A stretch of 8,476 nucleotides of DNA from DATDCV01 sp036524155. Its GTDB lineage: Bacteria > Verrucomicrobiota > Verrucomicrobiia > Limisphaerales > UBA8199. Below are positions 6,301 to 8,476 of this stretch, one piece after another (position 1 is the stretch's first letter; each line of letters opens with the position of its first letter). The position numbers and the translations under genes are program-made. The DNA lies in contig DATDCV010000338.1 of the NCBI GenBank assembly GCA_036524155.1, positions 1 through 8,476 on the forward strand. The letters are read 5' to 3'. The notes beneath the pieces are model-generated. The model made no database searches. It was not told where the DNA came from and was given only the letters and a program-made list of their open reading frames with translations.

Positions 6301-8452
6301 TTCCATGGAGGTGCTGTCCCGGCTGGAAACCGCCGGCGCCACCGGGTTCATCCATAACGTTCTCCAGGTGCAGAGTTACCTTACCGACGAAACCGGCAGC
6401 ACCGGGGCGGCCCAAATCATCGGGACCCCCGGAGCTCCGTTGGCGGCGGGAATGGATGTCGTCATGGATTATTCGGTATACGAGACCCTGTGGGGGGGAC
6501 TCCTCGGGCCCGATCTCTCCGACACGATCACCCCTTCCACCAACGCGATGTCGATCCTGCAAAATGACGTCGGAGACAACGTCGGCCTTTGCTGGCCGGG
6601 GCTCGGCCGGCCCGCGCCCGGACGACTCGTGTTCCTGTCATTCCCGCTGGATGCGGTGCCGATGAATGGCGGCGTCAACGACCGCGTCAGCCTCCTCCGC
6701 GACATCCTCATCTTCCTCGCGCCGGGCGCGCCGGGGCTGCCCAGCCTTACCCTCGACTCCCCCGCCTATTCTCTGCCGGGCCGGGTTACGATCCGTTTGG
6801 GCGATTCCAGCCTCGCCGGGCTGGGGTCGGCGGACGCCTCCGCCTTCAGCACAACTCAAACCAACAGCCTTTCGGTTACGCTCCTGGAAACCTCGCAACC
6901 GGGGCTGTTCACGGGATCTTTTGATTTGATCTCTGACACCAACCCGCCAGTGGCAGGCATGGTCCGCGCCCGGAACAACGACACCGTCCAGGTGCGCTTC
7001 ATTGATCCGGCCTCGTCGACCACGCTCAGTGCCGCGGCGCTCGTTGACACGGTGCCGCCTGGAATCAGCAACATCACCCCGGACCCCGATTACCAGCAGG
7101 CCTACATTTACTGGGACACCTCGGAAATCACCGACGCCCTGGTGCAATTCGGAGAATCTCCCGGTTTCCTCAACCGGTCGGCGTATGATAGCACTCCAGG
7201 CACGTTCCATGCCGTAACTCTCCCGGCCCTGGGACCTAACAGCCTCTATTACTTCCGCGTCGTCAGTCGCGATCTCGCGGGCAACACTGCCATCGACGAC
7301 AATCAAGGTAAGCTATACACGTTCCGCACTCTCCTCCCGCTGGAACCACCCTGGTCGGATAATCTCGATTCCGGCGCCCACGACTGGACCGTTTACACTG
7401 CCGAGGGCAGTCAAACCGAATGGACCCTGGGCGTCCCGGACAATGGGGAAGTCACTGAAGCCCACTCGCCACCCAACTGTTATGGCAGCAACCTCGGTGG
7501 CCAGTCCGTCGACCTCGTCGAGTCCTTCCTGATCAGCCCCGCCATTTACCTCACCAACGGCAATCTCGCCACGCTCACTTTCTGGCATTGGTACGATTTT
7601 TCCGACCCTAACCAAATCGACATAATCCACGGCGGCGAAGTCGATGTCGTCGTCAACGACAGCGCCACCACCATTCCGATCGCTGCCTTCTCCGACTTCT
7701 CGGGCGGTTGGGTCGAAGAAAAAGTCGATCTGACGCCGTACCTTGGCCAGATCGTCTACCTGGCGTGGCATTATGTGCTGTTCTCGCTGGAATCCCAGCC
7801 CCGGCCGGGATGGCTCGTGGATGACGTGTCCATCACGGTCTCAACGATCGCCCCGGGAACCATTGTTATCTCGAACAACCTCGCCCAGGCAACCTATGTC
7901 TTGAGCGGCCCACTCTATATGAAGTCAAAGGGCGCCGGCACCGTTATCACCAACGCCCCGCCGGGCCAATACACTATCGAATTCGCCGACGTGCCTTACT
8001 ACTTTACCCCCGCGCCCCAGACCAACACGCTCGCTTCCTATGCCACGATTTCCTTCCAAGGCACCTACACCTTCCCCGACGCCAACCACAACGGGATGTC
8101 CGATCTCTGGGAAACGAATTTCTTCGGCACCGTTTCTCCCACCCGCACCGAATTCACCGACACGGACGGGGACGGCATGACAGACTATGCCGAGTTTATC
8201 GCCGGGACCAACCCGAATGACCCACAGTCCAATTTGAAAGTCTCAGCCCAGCAACCGCCAAACGGCCCGCTCAACCTCGCCTGGTCCGCCGTCGCCGGTC
8301 GCGGCTACCTCGTCCTCCACAGCTCCGACGGACAGAACTGGACCCCGGCTTCCGGCCTGCTCAGACCACGCGCCACCGGCACGATGAACTTCCCGGTCGA
8401 GTCTCCCGCGCCCGGCGCCGGCACTCTCTACCGAGTCGAGGTCAGACCCTGA
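3350..8452 (+). CDS. Secreted multidomain subtilisin-like protease (S8, KP-43 type core, 1700 aa)
   Basis: An extracellular serine endopeptidase. The GTG start is chosen because it gives a clean signal peptide (residues 1-29, basic start, hydrophobic core, 'AQA' before Lys30). Residues 60-125 and 144-208 look like two prodomain-type alpha/beta units. 'VDEVASKIVAGDGG' at 211-224 matches the mature N-terminus of KP-43-type alkaline proteases. The catalytic domain is about 230-556: D246 (VAVADSG), H283 (HGTHVAG), oxyanion N394 (SAGNAGPG), S487 (GGTSQAGPHAAG). All catalytic residues are present, but Gln488 replaces the usual Met after Ser. Residues 560-690 are a KP-43-like jelly roll ('ALVNDLDLEVVAPDG...NNVEGV'). 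Two copies of a beta domain plus FN3 follow (699-895 and 1131-1327), separated by a glutamine-amidotransferase-like domain (896-1127) with Ser985 in place of a nucleophilic Cys. Next are an InhA-type MAM-like domain (1334-1498, 'PGWLVDDVSI'), a PEGA-like stretch (1502-1575), TSP3-type calcium motifs (D1577-E1588, D1604-E1615) and a C-terminal beta domain (1640-1700). There is no membrane anchor. KP-43 itself is about 640 residues, so the tail is exceptional and probably serves substrate or surface binding. Confidence 0.93.
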   Translation: MKFVLSARVRRGLFAALLLVSLSAFEAQAKLIRLRNEFIQTSPGNSVAAAKSAASSAAVSGLYLVQFHGTLSQQSRAQLAALGVDLLQSVPEDAFVARFRNVPMGQLAALPIVEWVGVYRPEHKIHRALLTQSQAKTTPGTNSLAVTILLVPRAAPAEIAAARSSLSTVQQASTLRSGTILRGQLNPGRLQALLNSDSVLWVESAPRMKLVDEVASKIVAGDGGFHTLLPQTLGFDGAGVKVAVADSGLNNGDAATMHPDLLGRTPAFFWYGALTDAADEHSHGTHVAGIVAGNGATGEVDENGALYGLGVAPGASIIAQRMFDGVGNAELPPSFERLTRDATRAGADIGSNSWGDDTQGRYDVSAMEFDELVRDADALKLGDQPYILEFSAGNAGPGVQTIGSPAVAKNVLATGASENDRPDLLIYADGPEFMADFSSRGPCEDGRIKPDLVAPGTWISSLQSQSATDEFAWAPIDSLYQYQGGTSQAGPHAAGAAAIFVQFYRRSHNNSTPSPALVKAALINSATPLDPSFGNSPVPNMDQGWGRVDLLPLLDPAVTFLFTDQTVLLTNSQVFERHVLISGPDQPLRVTLAYTDVPGFPGAIPALVNDLDLEVVAPDGSVYRGNQFVDGESIPNAPAADSINNVEGVNLSYPLPGDYTVRVRARNIVQDAREDTAAVDQDFALVISGAVAAPTTGYISLDHASYTAPSRIRIVVIDTDQAGRPSINVLAQSTTETVPESVILLPQTPSGVFTGSIATATGPAVADGRLQIAHGDGIEVIYSDASASASRFATAVADLVPPVLTGVSASGSFGQVTVSWSSDEPATSTIWYGTNPVLSSLTSELSNPDLTTTHSIDFGRLVPGKTYYYFVASADEAGNISTNNNAGAFFTFVAPTTATVLLVDEYQDELFGVPPISGYTDPLNQIGVSYDLWDTAVHGAPTLTNLLPYRAVIWRVSEFFSVWSPDEQLAISNYVHSGGGFFVASMEVLSRLETAGATGFIHNVLQVQSYLTDETGSTGAAQIIGTPGAPLAAGMDVVMDYSVYETLWGGLLGPDLSDTITPSTNAMSILQNDVGDNVGLCWPGLGRPAPGRLVFLSFPLDAVPMNGGVNDRVSLLRDILIFLAPGAPGLPSLTLDSPAYSLPGRVTIRLGDSSLAGLGSADASAFSTTQTNSLSVTLLETSQPGLFTGSFDLISDTNPPVAGMVRARNNDTVQVRFIDPASSTTLSAAALVDTVPPGISNITPDPDYQQAYIYWDTSEITDALVQFGESPGFLNRSAYDSTPGTFHAVTLPALGPNSLYYFRVVSRDLAGNTAIDDNQGKLYTFRTLLPLEPPWSDNLDSGAHDWTVYTAEGSQTEWTLGVPDNGEVTEAHSPPNCYGSNLGGQSVDLVESFLISPAIYLTNGNLATLTFWHWYDFSDPNQIDIIHGGEVDVVVNDSATTIPIAAFSDFSGGWVEEKVDLTPYLGQIVYLAWHYVLFSLESQPRPGWLVDDVSITVSTIAPGTIVISNNLAQATYVLSGPLYMKSKGAGTVITNAPPGQYTIEFADVPYYFTPAPQTNTLASYATISFQGTYTFPDANHNGMSDLWETNFFGTVSPTRTEFTDTDGDGMTDYAEFIAGTNPNDPQSNLKVSAQQPPNGPLNLAWSAVAGRGYLVLHSSDGQNWTPASGLLRPRATGTMNFPVESPAPGAGTLYRVEVRP
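5444..6034 (+). repeat. Protease internal module, copy 1 (beta domain + FN3)
   Basis: Encodes residues 699-895. The first half runs from 'YISLDHASYTAPSRIRIVV' through 'VILLPQTPSGVFTGS' to 'GDGIEVIYSDASAS'. The second half is an FN3-like domain: 'DLVPPVLTGVSAS', 'VTVSWSSDEPATSTIWYG', 'LVPGKTYYYFVASADEAGN', 'FFTFVAP'. It aligns along its whole length with copy 2 at 6740-7330. The copies are diverged at the protein level, so the duplication is old. Confidence 0.8.
6740..7330 (+). repeat. Protease internal module, copy 2 (beta domain + FN3)
   Basis: Encodes residues 1131-1327. Matching blocks to copy 1 are 'SLTLDSPAYSLPGRVTIRL', 'VTLLETSQPGLFTGSF', 'NDTVQVRFIDPASS', 'LVDTVPPGISNITPDP', 'AYIYWDTSEITDALVQFG', 'LGPNSLYYFRVVSRDLAGN' and 'LYTFRT'. 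The amidotransferase-like domain (about 6035-6730) sits between the two copies. Confidence 0.8.
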
Positions 8453-8476
8453 GAGCGTGTCCGGAAATTCGCCCGG

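Noticed and set aside
5180..6562. Long open frame on the minus strand (460 codons) inside the protease gene
   Set aside because: It lies wholly antisense to a clear multidomain coding region. The translation is Arg/Gly/Val-rich without motifs, as expected from GC-rich third positions on the coding strand.

Overview
The window reads as chromosomal DNA from a GC-rich verrucomicrobium, probably of the Pedosphaera/Limisphaerales type. This is an inference from protein style, not from a marker gene. The signs are very large exported multidomain proteins, RCC1-like repeat proteins, TSP3-type calcium motifs, and a C-terminal beta domain ending in an aromatic-Arg-Val motif. There is no rRNA, tRNA, CRISPR array, transposase or phage gene.

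Layout, left to right. Positions 2-478 are the 3' end of an exported RCC1-like repeat protein. Positions 479-984 are a 506-base gap with at most one doubtful small exported ORF (615-884). Positions 985-1509 encode a small exported protein of unknown function with a clear ribosome-binding site. Positions 1510-1726 hold a strong imperfect hairpin and then a promoter. Positions 1727-3022 encode a 12-helix MFS transporter of the OFA (oxalate:formate antiporter-like) family. Positions 3023-3349 look intergenic, but the minus strand carries the decayed C-terminal end of an SGNH/GDSL-type esterase (3093-3269), followed by a promoter. Positions 3350-8452 encode a 1700-residue secreted subtilase with a KP-43-like core and a long multidomain tail. 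The last 24 bases (8453-8476) show nothing recognisable.

All intact genes are on the plus strand, but they do not look like one operon: gaps are 217 to 506 bases, and the transporter and protease each have their own promoter-like sequence. No shared pathway is evident. The common theme is export: the RCC1 protein, the small protein and the protease appear to be extracytoplasmic, and the first and last share the same kind of C-terminal domain.

The most interesting points are: (1) two genes have a TAATNT box exactly 6 nt before the start codon and no ribosome-binding site, suggesting leaderless transcripts; (2) an esterase remnant is hidden in the protease's upstream region; (3) the protease has a duplicated beta-domain/FN3 module on either side of a glutamine-amidotransferase-like domain; (4) the residue after its catalytic Ser is Gln instead of the usual Met. 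I found no convincing new defence or mobile system.
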